DNA from: JAOSJL01 sp963704035
GTDB lineage: Bacteria > Actinomycetota > Acidimicrobiia > IMCC26256 > JAOSJL01
Assembly: GCA_963704035.1 (NCBI GenBank)
Contig: CAVPGR010000004.1
Location: 806,001-870,000, forward strand
Direction: 5' to 3'
Length of the DNA stretch: 64,000 bases
How positions within the stretch are numbered: position 1 is the stretch's first letter; each line of letters opens with the position of its first letter. A model generated the notes under the pieces. It made no database searches. It was not told the DNA's origin and saw only the letters and a program-made list of their open reading frames with translations. A program made the position numbers and the translations under genes. Of this stretch, positions 26,743 to 37,441 are shown in pieces.

Positions 26743-28440
26743 CCGGGCCACCGGTTCGTGATCGGGGGACGTCGGTCCTTGCCGAACGCCTTGCGGGAGA
26801 CGCGAACTCCCGGAGGCGCCTGTCGCCGCTTGTACTCGTTGCGGTCGACGAGACCGACCACGTGGCGAACGACTCGTGGGTCGTAGCCCTCCACAACGAG
26901 CTCGGCTGCCGAGCGGTCGCGCTCGACGTAGGCCTCGAGGATCGGGTCGAGCACGTCGTAGTCGGGAAGCGTTTCGGAATCGCGCTGGTCGGGTCGCAGT
27001 TCGGCGCTCGGCGGCTTGTCGAGGACGGCCTCGGGAATCAGCGGACGACCTTCCCTCGTGTTCCGGTCGCGGCACAGCGCGTACACGAGGGTCTTCGGCA
27101 CGTCCTTGATGACCGCGAACCCTCCGGCCATGTCTCCGTAGAGAGTGGAGTAGCCGGTGGCGAGTTCGCTCTTGTTCCCCGTCGTGAGGACCATCGAGCC
27201 GAACTTGTTCGACATCGTCATCAGGATCGTGCCGCGAACCCGCGCCTGGAGGTTCTCCTCGGCGAGGCCGGGCTCCATCCCGGCGAACACGCCGGCGAGC
27301 GTGTCTTCGAAAGCCCGATGGACCGACTCGATCGGTACCGTGAGCGAACGAATCCCGAAGTTGGCGACGAGTGCTTCGGCGTCGGTCACGCTTCCCTCAC
27401 TGGAGAACCGTGACGGCATCAGTACTCCGGTCACACGCTCGGGACCGAGAGCGTCGGCCGCGATGGCCGCCACGAGCGACGAGTCGATCCCGCCGGACAA
27501 CCCGATGAGCACGTCGGTGAAACCGTTCTTGTCGACATAGTCGCGTGTTCCGAGCACGAGCGCCTCGTAGATCTCCTGAATCGGTGGGAACACGTTCTCG
27601 ATCCTCGGCGGTTCGATTCCCGGAGCGAGCCGCGGCTCCGACACGTGCAGCTCTGAGAGTCGCTCTCCCGAGGCATGTCGCGACATCTTCGGGATCTCCA
27701 CGTCGGCGACGAGCAGATCCTCGGCGAACTGTTTCGCACGTGCGACGAGGTCGCCCGAGTGGTGAACCACGAGCGACGCACCGTCGAACACGAGCTCGTC
27801 CTGGCCGCCGACGAGGTTCACGTACACGATCGGGACACCGGCAGTCCCGGGCGCGGGCAGCGAGCATGGCCTCACGTTCGGCGAGGCGACCGGCGTAGAA
27901 GGGCGACGCGTTGATGTTGAGAAGAAGACGGGCACCCGCCTCGGCCTGTCGGAAGGCAGGCCCGAGCGGGTCCCAGATGTCTTCGCAGATGCTGACCCCG
28001 ACGGGCACGCCCCCCACGACGAACAGCGGCCCGGCGTCGTCACCCGGCGCGAAGTAGCGCTGCTCGTCGAACACCGCGTAGTTGGGGAGGTGGTGCTTGC
28101 GGTACACGGCGTGGACCCGCCCATCGGCGCACACGGCCGCTGCGTTCGAGAGGCGGTCGGGATCGCCACCGGCACCCCGCTCGGGGAATCCGACCACGGC
28201 GGCGGGCCGCCCCGTTCCTGCCGCCAGCTTGACGAGGGCCTCGCCCGCCTGCTCCACGAAGGCCGGCCGTAGGAGAAGATCCTCGGGCGGGTAGCCGGTG
28301 ACGGCCAACTCGGGGAACGCCACCAGGTCGGCTCCGGCGGCCTCCGCCGCCTCGTACGCCTTCAGCATCCGAGCGACGTTTCCGTCGAGGTCGCCGACCA
28401 CGGCATCGATCTGTGCGGCAGCCACCCGGAGGTTCGTCAT
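26739..28440 (-). CDS. nadE: Glutamine-dependent NAD+ synthetase, frame broken
   Basis: About 566 residues. The N-terminal nitrilase-type glutaminase domain has AFPELAVTGYPPEDLL (Glu), YRKHHLPNY (Lys) and VGVSICEDIW (Cys). The C-terminal synthetase domain has the PP-loop GLSGGIDSSLVAAIA and TTGNKSELATGYSTLYGDMAGG. It makes NAD+ from the deamido form with glutamine as amide donor. One extra C near 27846 breaks the frame between the domains. ATG 28440 was preferred because homologues start TNLRVAAAQID; an in-frame upstream GTG at 28461 is possible. Divergent from glnE. Confidence 0.92.
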
Positions 28441-28547
28441 CCCTCCAGAATACGGCGCCACCCCCGACGTGCCGCTCAGGTACCGACGACATCATCGCCG
28501 GCCTCCGTGTTGACACCCGCGGAACAGCATCGGACACTGCGTCCGTC

Positions 28548-31356
28548 GTGGATTCCGCAGCGGTACTCGAGAGCAAGGCCGTCCAGCGCTCATTGGCGCG
28601 CGCGGCCGATCCGATCGCCGCGCGCGACACACTCGTTCGTCTCGTCGACGATCACCCGGAGCTCACCGATGAGCTCGAAGCCGACTCCCTGGTGCGCGAT
28701 GCGGTCGTGGCCCTGGCGGCGGCCTCGCGGTCACTGACGACGGCGTTTCTCCAGGACCCCTCGCTGCTGGAACCGCTGAGAGACCACGCCGGTTTCGCGA
28801 TCGAAATCGACGACGACGTCTTCGGCCGTTCGTGGGACGTCGCACGCGGGGAGTTCGACGGTACCGACAGCCAGGCGCTGCGGTGGTGGAAACGGCGTGA
28901 GCTCCTGCGCGTCGCCGCCCGCGACCTCCTGGGCGTTGCCGACGTCGACTCTGTCGCACACGAACTCGCACGGATCGCCGCGACCGCTCTCGGGGCCGCA
29001 CACGACATTGCGCGCGCCGACTTCGACGGCGACGCCCGTATGGCCGTCATCGGAATGGGGAAGCTCGGCGGGCGCGAGTTGAACTACGCCAGCGACGTCG
29101 ATGTCCTGTTCGTCCACGACGGCGATTCGGAAGCCGCACAACGTCTCGCCCGGGGAATCCTCGACGTGATGACCGAGCCCGACGCCGGAGCGATCGTGTT
29201 CCGTACCGACGCCGACCTGCGCCCCGAAGGGCGCTCGGGTCCGCTGTCTCGCAGCCTCGAGTCGTACGTCACGTGGTACGAGCGGTGGGCGCAGGCCTGG
29301 GAGTTCCAGGCGCTTCTCAAGGCCCGTGCCGTCGCAGGCGACCGGGACCTCGGCAACGCATTCTTCGACGCCACACGCGAGTTCGTCTACCCGGACGTTC
29401 TCGACGCCGAGGCGATCCGCGAGATCCGGGCCATGAAGGCTCGCACCGAGGAGGAGACACGCCGGCAGGGCCTCACCGACCGCGAGCTGAAGAGAGGGCG
29501 GGGCGGAATCCGCGACGTCGAGTTCTCGATCCAGCTTCTCCAACTCGTGCACGGTCGCCACGACGAAGAAGTGAGATCGCCCAACACGCTGGAAGCGCTC
29601 AGGTCCCTCGCCGAAGGTGGATACGTCGACGAGGACGACGCGCGTCACCTCTCGGGTGCCTACCGGCACCTCCGCACGGTCGAGCACCGCCTCCAGTTGC
29701 GCGACGAGCAGCAGACACACACGCTGCCCGACGATCCCGAGGATCTCGAGCATCTCGCGCGGGTCCTCGGATACCGGGACGACGCGCGTGCCACCGCCCG
29801 CGAGCAGTTCCGTCAGGCGCACGCGCACCACCAGGCGACGGTGCGGGAGATCCACGAACGGCTCTACTTCGAACCGCTGCTCGACACACTGGCCGGAACC
29901 GGCGCCATGCCCGCCGAGGCCGCGGCCGAGCGGCTCGCCGCCTTCGGCTTCACTGATGTGACGCGCACGGAGGCCGCGCTGCGCGAGCTCACGGCCGGCC
30001 TCACACGCCGTTCGCGTCTGATGAAGCAGCTGCTGCCGTTGCTGCTCCAGTGGTGCTCGGCCGCCCCGGACCCCGACCTCGCTCTTCTCCAACTGCGTCG
30101 GCTGGCCGAGGGGCCGACACGCTCGATGGCCGTCGCCGAGACGTTCCGGGACACGCCGTTCGCCGCTGAGCGCGTGTGCCGCATTCTCGGGTCGAGCCGG
30201 GCGACGGGGGATGCGCTTCTCCGAGCTCCCGAGTTCCTCGACGTCATCGCCGACGACGACGTCATCGCGAAGGAGTATCCACGCGACGCACTGCTCGAGG
30301 CAGCGCTCGAGACGCTGCAGTGGCGCGACAACGAGAACGCGCGCCGAGACGGTCTTCGTCGCTTCAAGCGCCGCGAGCAACTTCGTATCGCGAGTCGCGA
30401 CCTCCTCGATCTCGGCACGGTCGAGTCCACCGGGCGCGAACTGTCATCGGTGGCCGACGGCACGCTCGAAGCGGCACTGCGGTGCCTGGACCCGCAGATC
30501 CCGTTCACCGTCATCGGGATGGGGCGCTACGGCGGACGCGAGTTGTCATACGCCTCCGACCTCGACGTGCTGTTCGTCTACGACGGAGAGGGCACCGAGG
30601 CTTTCGACGAAGCCGAGCGCACGGCGACGGCCCTCATCAGCGAGGTGAGCGCCACGACCGCCGAGGGACGGGCCTTCGAGATCGACGCCGACCTACGGCC
30701 GGAAGGCAAGCAGGGACCGCTCACCCGTTCGCTCGCCGGTTTTCGCCGCTACTACGACGAGTACGCGCTCACCTGGGAGTTCCAGGCGCTCACACGTGCG
30801 CGACCGGTCGCCGGAGACACCACGCTCGGCAAGCGATTCGGCGGACCTCATCGTGCCGTTCGTGTACCGCGAGGACTTCTCCGACGACGCGGTCCGCGAC
30901 ATCCGCCGCATGAAGGTGCGCGTCGAACAGGAACGTATCCCTCCCGGAGAGGACGCCGAGTTCCACTTGAAGCTCGGAAAGGGCTCGCTGTCCGACGTCG
31001 AGTGGACCGTCCAACTCCTCCAGCTTCAACACGGAGCGGCTGACGCGTCGGTGCGGGTCCCGTCCACCGTGGCCGCCCTGCACGCACTTCGCGACGCCTC
31101 CGTACTCGGCGATGAGGACGCCGAGGCGCTCGAGGACTCGTACCGGTTCTGCGAGCGAGCACGCAACGCCCGCTACCTGCTCACGGGTGCTCCCGGGGAT
31201 TCCCTACCCACCGACGCCGTCGTCGCCGAACGACTCGGCCGAATTCTCGGCTACGTCCACCAGCCGCAGACGACCCTGCGAGAGGACTACCGGCGCCTCA
31301 CGCGCCACGCCCGCGCCGTCGTCGACCGGCTCTTCTACGGCCGGCTCGAAGACTGA
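28548..31356 (+). CDS. glnE: Glutamine synthetase adenylyltransferase (GlnE), frame broken
   Basis: About 935 residues with the two-domain layout of GlnE. The first nucleotidyltransferase core is VIGMGKLGGRELNYASDVDVLFVHDGD. Its second copy is VIGMGRYGGRELSYASDLDVLFVYDGE. Each is followed by RTDADLRPEGRSGP or EIDADLRPEGKQGP. It modifies and restores type I glutamine synthetase at a tyrosine. An extra G at 30841 breaks the frame at RF-ADLIVPFVYRED. GTG 28548 is a best guess for the start. A target tyrosine is present in the GlnA at 35797-37234, 4 kb away. Confidence 0.92.
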
Positions 31357-31437
31357 CGATCGCTACCCCGTCGATCGGGGTTGACGGCCGTCGGGGCACC
31401 CGACACACTTTGGGCGGTTGCGGTCTGGGAGGACAAC

Positions 31438-31941
31438 ATGCGTAGAAGTATCTTCGGAGCATCGATCGCGGTTCTTGCCCTGAGCGGACTGGCCCTCGGG
31501 CCCGCCTCGGCCGGGGCCCCGGATCTCCCGCTCACGGTCGATCCGACCTCCGGTCCGCCCGGATCGATCGTCACCGTGTCCGGCGAGTGCAGCCACCAAA
31601 GCCAGGTGACCGAATACGGCATCGGCGTGCAAGCATTCGGACAGGCCTACGAGACGTTCGCCGAGAACCCGACCGGCAACGGCGGCCCATGGTCGATCGA
31701 GATCACCGTCCCCGACGACGCGCCGCTCGGGCCGGCCGCGATCACGGCCGAGTGCCTGTTCCTGTACGGCCCCGACCTCCTCCCCGACGGCGGTCGGTCG
31801 TACAAGCCTGCGTCGTTCGAGGTGACGGCACCGGAGCCCGAGCCGGAGATCGACCCGGAGACGGAAACGCCACCGATTGAGGTCGAGGGCGAAGCCGAGG
31901 CGGCAACGCCGGTCGAGGCCGCCCCCACCTTCACCGGCTGA
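31438..31941 (+). CDS. Secreted Ig-like domain protein with acidic tail
   Basis: A 167-residue protein. Its signal peptide (MRRSIFGASIAVLALSGLAL, ending near ASAGA) is followed by one Ig/IPT-like domain beginning LTVDPTSGPPGSIVTVSGEC and containing two cysteines. The tail is rich in Pro and Glu (APEPEPEIDPETETPP). There is no anchor, so it is probably released or loosely held. GGAGG precedes the ATG at 31438. A GTCGGG/CCCGAC hairpin lies between glnE and this gene. Family not recognised. Confidence 0.7.
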   Translation: MRRSIFGASIAVLALSGLALGPASAGAPDLPLTVDPTSGPPGSIVTVSGECSHQSQVTEYGIGVQAFGQAYETFAENPTGNGGPWSIEITVPDDAPLGPAAITAECLFLYGPDLLPDGGRSYKPASFEVTAPEPEPEIDPETETPPIEVEGEAEAATPVEAAPTFTG

Positions 31942-32072
31942 CCTCGGACACGGCGATGCGTTGGAAGAGCCTGCGCCGATACGAACCCGCCAGGGCCTGA
32001 TCGTCCGTACAGCGCGACGGTGCCCCGAACCTGCGGTCCGGCGGATTCCGACCGCTCAGCCGATCAGATTGA

Positions 32073-33443
32073 TCAGATGAAGTCGAGCTGTTCGAACTCG
32101 TCGTCGAGGATTGCCTCGGGCTCGACGCCGAGCCAGCGGCCCAGGACGGTGGCGAACACCGAGCGGAAGTCGACGGTGAAGACGAGGTTCCCGTTTTCGT
32201 CGAGTCCGTCGAGGTCGGGTGATTCTCCGTAGCGTCCGCCGTTGACCGGCGCGCCGATGAGGAAGTGGGCGGCCGCGGTGCCGTGGTCGGTGCCGCTGCC
32301 GTTCTCGGCGGCGCGGCGACCGAACTCCGAAGACGTCATGAGCACTGTTCGGTCGGCGGCGTCTCGCTCATCGATCACGGCGAGATAGCGGGCGATGCCT
32401 TCGCCGATGTCCTCCATGAGGACCGGCTGCCTGTCCTCCTGACCCTGGTGCGTGTCGAAATCGCCGGCGGCCTGGACGAGGATGACGCGGGGCCCGTCGT
32501 CGGAGGCCGCGAGCGTGGCCGCGAGCTCCATCGACTCTGCGATGCTGGCAACATCGCGCCCTCGCTGCCCGGCGCCCGCACGACCGCGGAGCTGATTGCC
32601 CGGCGAGTCGGTGACGCCGAGCTCCTCCGCGAGCCGGGCCTGAGCGACCGTGGCAGAACCGATCGCCTGCCGGGCCGTTTCGACCATGCTCGTCGCCTCG
32701 ACCCGTGTCGGCGCGAACTGTGACCACGCAACCACGAGCTCGTCGACGCTGTCGGCCCATCGAGGCAGGTTCGGCTGGAGCCCTGACGAATCGCGAATCG
32801 ATGTGGAGAAAGACGACTCACCGACCAACGCGAGCGAGGGACCGCTGCCGATGGTGAGCCCGGCAAGGGGATCGTCGTAGCCGACAGTGGCATCGAGGTA
32901 CCGGCCCAACCAGCCTGAATCGGCGCCGGTCCCCGACGCCGACCACCACGTCGCCAGGGAGGCGAAGTGCGACAGGTCGGGATCGGGGTAGCCGACGCCC
33001 TCGACGATCGCCACGTCGCCGGCTTCGTAGCGCTCCCCGACCGCGACGAGTGCGGGGTGGAGACCGATCTCGTCGTCGAGCTCGAGGGGGTCGTCGACCG
33101 CGAGCGTCGGCCGCAGGTCGTGGTACGTCCCGCTGGCATACGGCACGACCATGTTGAGTCCGTCGTTACCGCCGGCGAGCTCGAGCACGACCAACGTGCG
33201 GTCGGTGGGCACAGAGGAGAGATCGAGCGTGGACGCGGGTGTGGAAGCGCCGGGCTCGGATCCACCCCGGGCCCACACCGACACTCCGTAGCCGCCGGCC
33301 ACCGCGGCCACCCCTGCCGCCCCGAGCCCGGTGAGGAAGCGCCGGCGATTGAAGCGTCGGGATCGAGTCGACCCGCCGGCTCCCGTGGATGGGGGCTCGG
33401 GCTCAGGAGTCGGGGACGAGTGCGGGCGCTGCTCGGTACTCAT
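32073..33443 (-). CDS. DUF1501 family Tat-exported protein
   Basis: A 456-residue protein with a twin-arginine signal (FNRRRFLTGLGAAGVAAVAGG). The DUF1501 domain is shown by LVVLELAGGNDGLNMVVPY near the start and MTSSEFGRRAAENGSGTDHGTAAAHFLIG near the end, a sulfatase/alkaline-phosphatase-like fold. ATG 33443 overlaps the stop of the DUF1800 gene (ATGA). These two families nearly always occur together; their joint role is not established. A 131-bp gap with no gene follows. Confidence 0.85.
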   Translation of the reverse strand: MSTEQRPHSSPTPEPEPPSTGAGGSTRSRRFNRRRFLTGLGAAGVAAVAGGYGVSVWARGGSEPGASTPASTLDLSSVPTDRTLVVLELAGGNDGLNMVVPYASGTYHDLRPTLAVDDPLELDDEIGLHPALVAVGERYEAGDVAIVEGVGYPDPDLSHFASLATWWSASGTGADSGWLGRYLDATVGYDDPLAGLTIGSGPSLALVGESSFSTSIRDSSGLQPNLPRWADSVDELVVAWSQFAPTRVEATSMVETARQAIGSATVAQARLAEELGVTDSPGNQLRGRAGAGQRGRDVASIAESMELAATLAASDDGPRVILVQAAGDFDTHQGQEDRQPVLMEDIGEGIARYLAVIDERDAADRTVLMTSSEFGRRAAENGSGTDHGTAAAHFLIGAPVNGGRYGESPDLDGLDENGNLVFTVDFRSVFATVLGRWLGVEPEAILDDEFEQLDFI

Positions 33444-34728
33444 GTGACGGCGAACTCCGGAGAGGTGAGCACGAGTGCGGCTCGGCGCCGAGGATCGGCC
33501 TCGGCCTCGACGACCGCCGCCGACTCCTCGCTGACGTCGAATATCCCGAAACGCGCAAACGTCTCGGCCGAGTCACGCTCAGGAACCTCGTCGGCCATGA
33601 CGACGGCGAGGTCGAAGGTGTGGACGAGCTGGTGAGGGCCGAGTAGTGCGGCACCTTTCGGGTGGCCCGCGGGGTTCGGGGGAAGCAGCGGGACGTAGCC
33701 GATGGTGCGAAGCGCCCCCAGTGCTGTCTCGCCGGCATCCTCGCGAGCAGGGACTGCCTGGAGGAGCCCGACGAGCTTTTCGACGGGCGTACGCACCCGC
33801 GTTCGCACTGCCTCGTCGCTGGTGAATGCGGGCTCGGCGACAATTGCCTCGACGAGTGGCATCACGTCGTAGACGTCAGCAAAGGGAGCAGCGAGCCGCT
33901 CGGTCGTGTCGTCGTCGGGATCGAGGCCCGTCAGCTCCTTGTAGAGCTTGCGGGTAGTGCGACGCGAGGTCTCGGGTTGGTCGAGGAGGATGTCGAGAGC
34001 GCCGTCCATGTCGTGCTCGCCGGTGACGCCGAGCAGTGTCTTCTCCCCGTCGTCGTGGCGGGAGGGAACGAACCTCGCGGCCCAGGGCGGGACGTCGTCG
34101 GAAAAGGAGCCTCGCCCCGGAACATTGATCGTCCAGCCCGTGAACGAACGGGCAGCTTCGACGATGTCGTCTTGCGAGTAGCTGCCGACGCCGATCGTGT
34201 GCAGCTCCATGACCTCACGGCCGAAGTTCTCGTTCACGCCATCTGCCTGATTGAACACACCGTCGAGGTAGAAGAGCATCGCCGGGTCCCTGGCCATGGA
34301 GCGCAGCAGGTCACCGAAGTTCCCGGTTGCGTGCTCCCGGACGGTCCGGTGCTGTTGCCACATGAGGTAGGGGCTACGGACCTTGGAGATGCTGGTCGCG
34401 AAGTGGTCGTGCCAGAACCACACGAGCCGCTCCTCGATGAGGCGGGGACTCGTCGTCATCTGGTCGATCCACCACGAGAAGGGCTCGAAGATCTCCTCGA
34501 TCTCCATGGCGTCGTCGCGATCCTCGGGCACCCGCACCTCGATCGGGTCGGCCGGCGCGACGGACAGATCGAGCGCCACCGACGCGGCCCCCTCGACGCC
34601 GGTGACCTCGTCGAACAGATCGGGCTGCACGCCCATCGAGAGCCGGCGCAAGACGTGTGCCACCTCGTTCGCTCGCCACGATCTGATGGCAGCACGTCCG
34701 ATGCTCGACGAGCTGAGCCACGCTTCAT
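33440..34728 (-). CDS. DUF1800 family protein, start uncertain
   Basis: About 430 residues. The family core is clear: AAIRSWRANEVAHVLRRL at the N-terminus, VWFWHDHFATSISKV, NFGREVMELHTIGVGSYSQDDIVEAARSFTGW, then LYKELTG. No ATG or GTG in the main frame fits this N-terminus. The ATG at 34728 lies one base out of frame, so a missing base shortly after it is likely. Coupled by ATGA to the DUF1501 partner. The function of the pair is unknown. Confidence 0.8.
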
Positions 34729-34824
34729 CCTGCGGGGAGCACGTCGAGCGGAACGTTCGCGGTCGACGAGCGCCCGGGCGCCGTGTCAGTCGCCTCGGGT
34801 GAGCGCCATGATCTGGTCGTCGCC

Positions 34825-35106
34825 ATGGCGACAGTGGCCACGCCCCGTCAGCTGTGTCGATCACGGCTGCCGAGCACGTCGGGGTGCTCGTGGTGCCTTC
34901 CCGACCATCGCCTCGTGCCCTCGAGCCCGCTCGACTTGTCGACATCGAGCTCCCCACGGTCGAAGGGTCTTCCGAGTCGGCGGGCGCGCTCGCGTCATGT
35001 CCCCCACCGGGCCACGCGGATCGGCGCTCGCAACGGCGTTCCCGGCGAGCTGCTCGTGCGGGTCACGATCCACCACACCGTGTCGGCCCTCGACGTCGCC
35101 GACTGA
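34825..35106 (+). CDS. Doubtful small CDS, apparently frame-broken
   Basis: The 385-bp stretch between the DUF1800 start and the next gene holds no clear gene. In one frame, 34854 to about 35020 reads as a plausible beta-rich sequence (AAEHVGVLVVPS, ARLVDIELPTVEG). From about 35020 to the TGA at 35106 a second frame reads IGARNGVPGELLVRVTIHHTV. The same second frame also covers an ATG at 34825. A protein of about 93 residues would need two compensating frame changes. No family was recognised. Confidence 0.25.
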   Translation: MATVATPRQLCRSRLPSTSGCSWCLPDHRLVPSSPLDLSTSSSPRSKGLPSRRARSRHVPHRATRIGARNGVPGELLVRVTIHHTVSALDVAD

Positions 35107-35113
35107 CGACCCG

Positions 35114-35686
35114 CTACGCATCCGGAGACAGCGGTTCAGGCGGAGTCTGCAACACCGCCAGGAGCGACCGACCACAACCTGAGGAGTTCAGCTGCTCCTG
35201 GTCTCGTTCGAGGTTCCGCCTCGATGGAGCGGCCCAGTAGAAGCCCACAAGCGCCGGTACGGCGCCCACCAGGTACAGCCACGGTCGACCCACAACAAAC
35301 ACCGCCGCGTAGGCGACGAGCGCGCCGCCTTCAACTACGGCGATACGCATGAAGAACCGGTTCTGGTACGAGTTCAAGAGCGCACGGTGATCGGTGCAGT
35401 CAAGGCTGCCGACAAGACGTGATGCCACGACGCAACCCAAAGACACGGCCGCCAGCCCACCCACGACAGCCGCGAGCGGTGCGGAGGAGTCGGGATACGG
35501 CTCCAGGAGCGGTAGGACGAGCCCGAAAAGGCAGAGAGCGACGACGAATCCGACCAGCATGGACCGCATGTATACGAGAGGGTTCGTCGGCCCGCGACCA
35601 GATCCCGACGACCCGGGTGCCAGAGCCCGGATGAGAACACCGAGGCTCCACCCCGGATCGTCGAATCCGGAGTCCGACTGCGCCAT
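35114..35686 (-). CDS. Four-helix membrane protein of unknown function
   Basis: A 190-residue protein with a polar N-terminus of about 45 residues, then two close helix pairs (MLVGFVVALCLFGLVLPLL with LAAVVGGLAAVSLGCVVA; VVEGGALVAYAAVFVVG with LYLVGAVPALVGFYWAA) separated by HRALLNSYQNRFFMRI. The C-terminus is polar. No motif suggests an activity. Single gene, convergent with the doubtful frame at 34825. Confidence 0.65.
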   Translation of the reverse strand: MAQSDSGFDDPGWSLGVLIRALAPGSSGSGRGPTNPLVYMRSMLVGFVVALCLFGLVLPLLEPYPDSSAPLAAVVGGLAAVSLGCVVASRLVGSLDCTDHRALLNSYQNRFFMRIAVVEGGALVAYAAVFVVGRPWLYLVGAVPALVGFYWAAPSRRNLERDQEQLNSSGCGRSLLAVLQTPPEPLSPDA

Positions 35687-35737
35687 CCGGACATTCTAGG
35701 ACGTAGACCAATAGTCGGGTATTCCGCTAGGACGCGA

Positions 35738-35767
35738 CGGTGCCCCGGCTCGGGAACCGGGGCACCG
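35738..35767 (-). terminator. Strong hairpin terminator downstream of glnA
   Basis: CGGTGCCCCGG and CCGGGGCACCG pair perfectly over 11 bp around an 8-base loop, 29 bp after the glnA stop. There is no U run, as is usual in high-GC actinobacteria. Confidence 0.7.
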
Positions 35768-35796
35768 CACGCGACGATCCTGACGGACCTCAGGTT

Positions 35797-37234
35797 CTAG
35801 ATGTCGTAGTACATGTAGAACTCCCACGGGTGCGGGCGGAGGCGCAAGGCGTCGACCTCGTTCTCCCGCTTGAACGTGATCCACGTGTCGATGACATCGG
35901 GCGTGAACACGCCGCCTGCGAGCAGGTAGTCGTGGTCGGCCTCGAGGGCGTCGAGCGCGTCCTCGAGCGACCCCGGAACCTGCGGGACCTGCTTCAGCTC
36001 CTCGGGAGGCAGGTCGTAGAGGTCACGGTCGACCGGTGTGGGCGGCTCGATTCGGTTCTGGATCCCGTCGAGGCCTGCCATGAGCATGGCCGAGAACGCC
36101 AGGTACGGGTTGCACGACGGGTCGGGCACCCGGAACTCGAGGCGCTTGGCCTTCGGGCTCTTCGAGTACAGCGGGATCCGCACGCACGCGGAGCGGTTCC
36201 GCTGCGAGTACACCAGGTTCACCGGCGCCTCGTAGCCCGGCACGAGTCGCTTGAACGAGTTCGTGGTCGGGTTCGTGAAGGCGATCAGCGACGCCGCGTG
36301 CTTCAGCAGCCCGCCGATGTACCAGCGCGCGTTGTCGGACAGGCCGGCGTAACCCGACTCGTCGAAGAAAGTGGGCTCACCGCCCTTCCACAGCGACTGG
36401 TGCACGTGCATCCCCGAGCCGTTGTCCTGGAAGACGGGCTTGGGCATGAAGGTCACCGTGTAGCCACGCTCGCGCCGCGACGTTCTTCACCGCGTACTTG
36501 TAGAGCATCAGCTTGTCGGCCATGCGCAGCATCTCGTCGAAGCGCATGTCGATCTCGGCCTGCCCGGCAGTGCCCACCTCGTGGTGCTGAACCTCGATCT
36601 CGATGCCCAGCGCCTCGAGCTGCTTCACCATCTCGGCGCGCAGGTCCTGGAACTTGTCCATCGGCGGGACGGGGAAGTACCCCTCCTTGTAGCGGGGCTT
36701 GTATCCCTTGTTGGGTGAACCGTCGAGCTCGCGCTCCCGGCCCGAGTTCCACACGCCCTCGATGGAGTCGACCTCGTAGTACCCCTCGTGCTGGTTCTGG
36801 TCGAAACGCACCGCGTCGAAGATGTAGAACTCCGCTTCGGGACCGAAGTATGCCGTGTCGGCGATACCGGTGCCGCGCAGGTAGTCCTCGGCCTTCTTGG
36901 CGACGTAGCGCGGGTCACGCGAGTACGCCTCACCGGTGACCGGATCGCGCACGAAGCAGTTGATGTTCAGCGTCGGGTGCTCGCGGAACGGGTCGACGAC
37001 CGCCGTGTTGGGGTCGGGCATGAGGAGCATGTCCGACTCCTGGATCTCCTGGAAACCCCGGATCGACGAACCGTCGAAACCCAGACCCTCCTCGAAGACC
37101 TCCTCGGTGAACTCATGTGCGGGCACCGAGAAGTGCTGCATGAGACCGGGGAGGTCGCAGAACCGATAGTCGATCACCTCTATGCCCTGGTCGGCGACGA
37201 GCTTGACGACGTCGCCGGGTGTGCGCTGCTCCAC
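35797..37234 (-). CDS. glnA: Type I glutamine synthetase (GlnA), frame broken
   Basis: About 478 residues after removing one base at 36475. Motifs: GLGFDGSSIRGFQEI, AYFGPEAEFYIFD, VQHHEVGTAGQAEIDMRF, MPKPVFQDNGSGMHVHQSL and NRSACVRIP. The segment DLYDLPPEELKQVPQVPGS includes the tyrosine that GlnE adenylylates, so it is the regulated GSI-beta form. GTG 37234 follows GGAGGAACAACG. Two perfect 15-bp tandem repeats lie just upstream (37249-37278). It is divergent from glnA2. Confidence 0.93.
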
Positions 37235-37248
37235 CGTTGTTCCTCCGT

Positions 37249-37278
37249 GGTCGTTTCCGAGAAGGTCGTTTCCGAGAA
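37249..37278 (-). repeat. Two tandem 15-bp repeats upstream of glnA
   Basis: GGTCGTTTCCGAGAA is repeated exactly and head to tail, 15-44 bases before the glnA start. On the coding strand each copy contains CGGAAACGA, and GAAAC is a half-site of actinobacterial GlnR operators, though the 15-bp period does not match the usual 11-bp spacing. It may be a leader or operator element. Confidence 0.5.
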
Positions 37279-37441
37279 CCGGCTCGTTCGAACCACCGAT
37301 TCAGGGGATTCCGTTCGTGGCCAGCATCCTCGCAGCACGGCCGTTACCCGGCCGTATCCCGATGATGAACGCAGTGTTAACACCAGCCGCAGGACAGGCT
37401 TCCAGGCGGACAGTCCCGCACACAACTGCCAGACTTGGGGT

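Noticed and set aside
30841..31356. GlnE split into two separate genes
   Set aside because: The second part starts in the middle of the conserved second domain and has no start signal; removing one G rejoins it.
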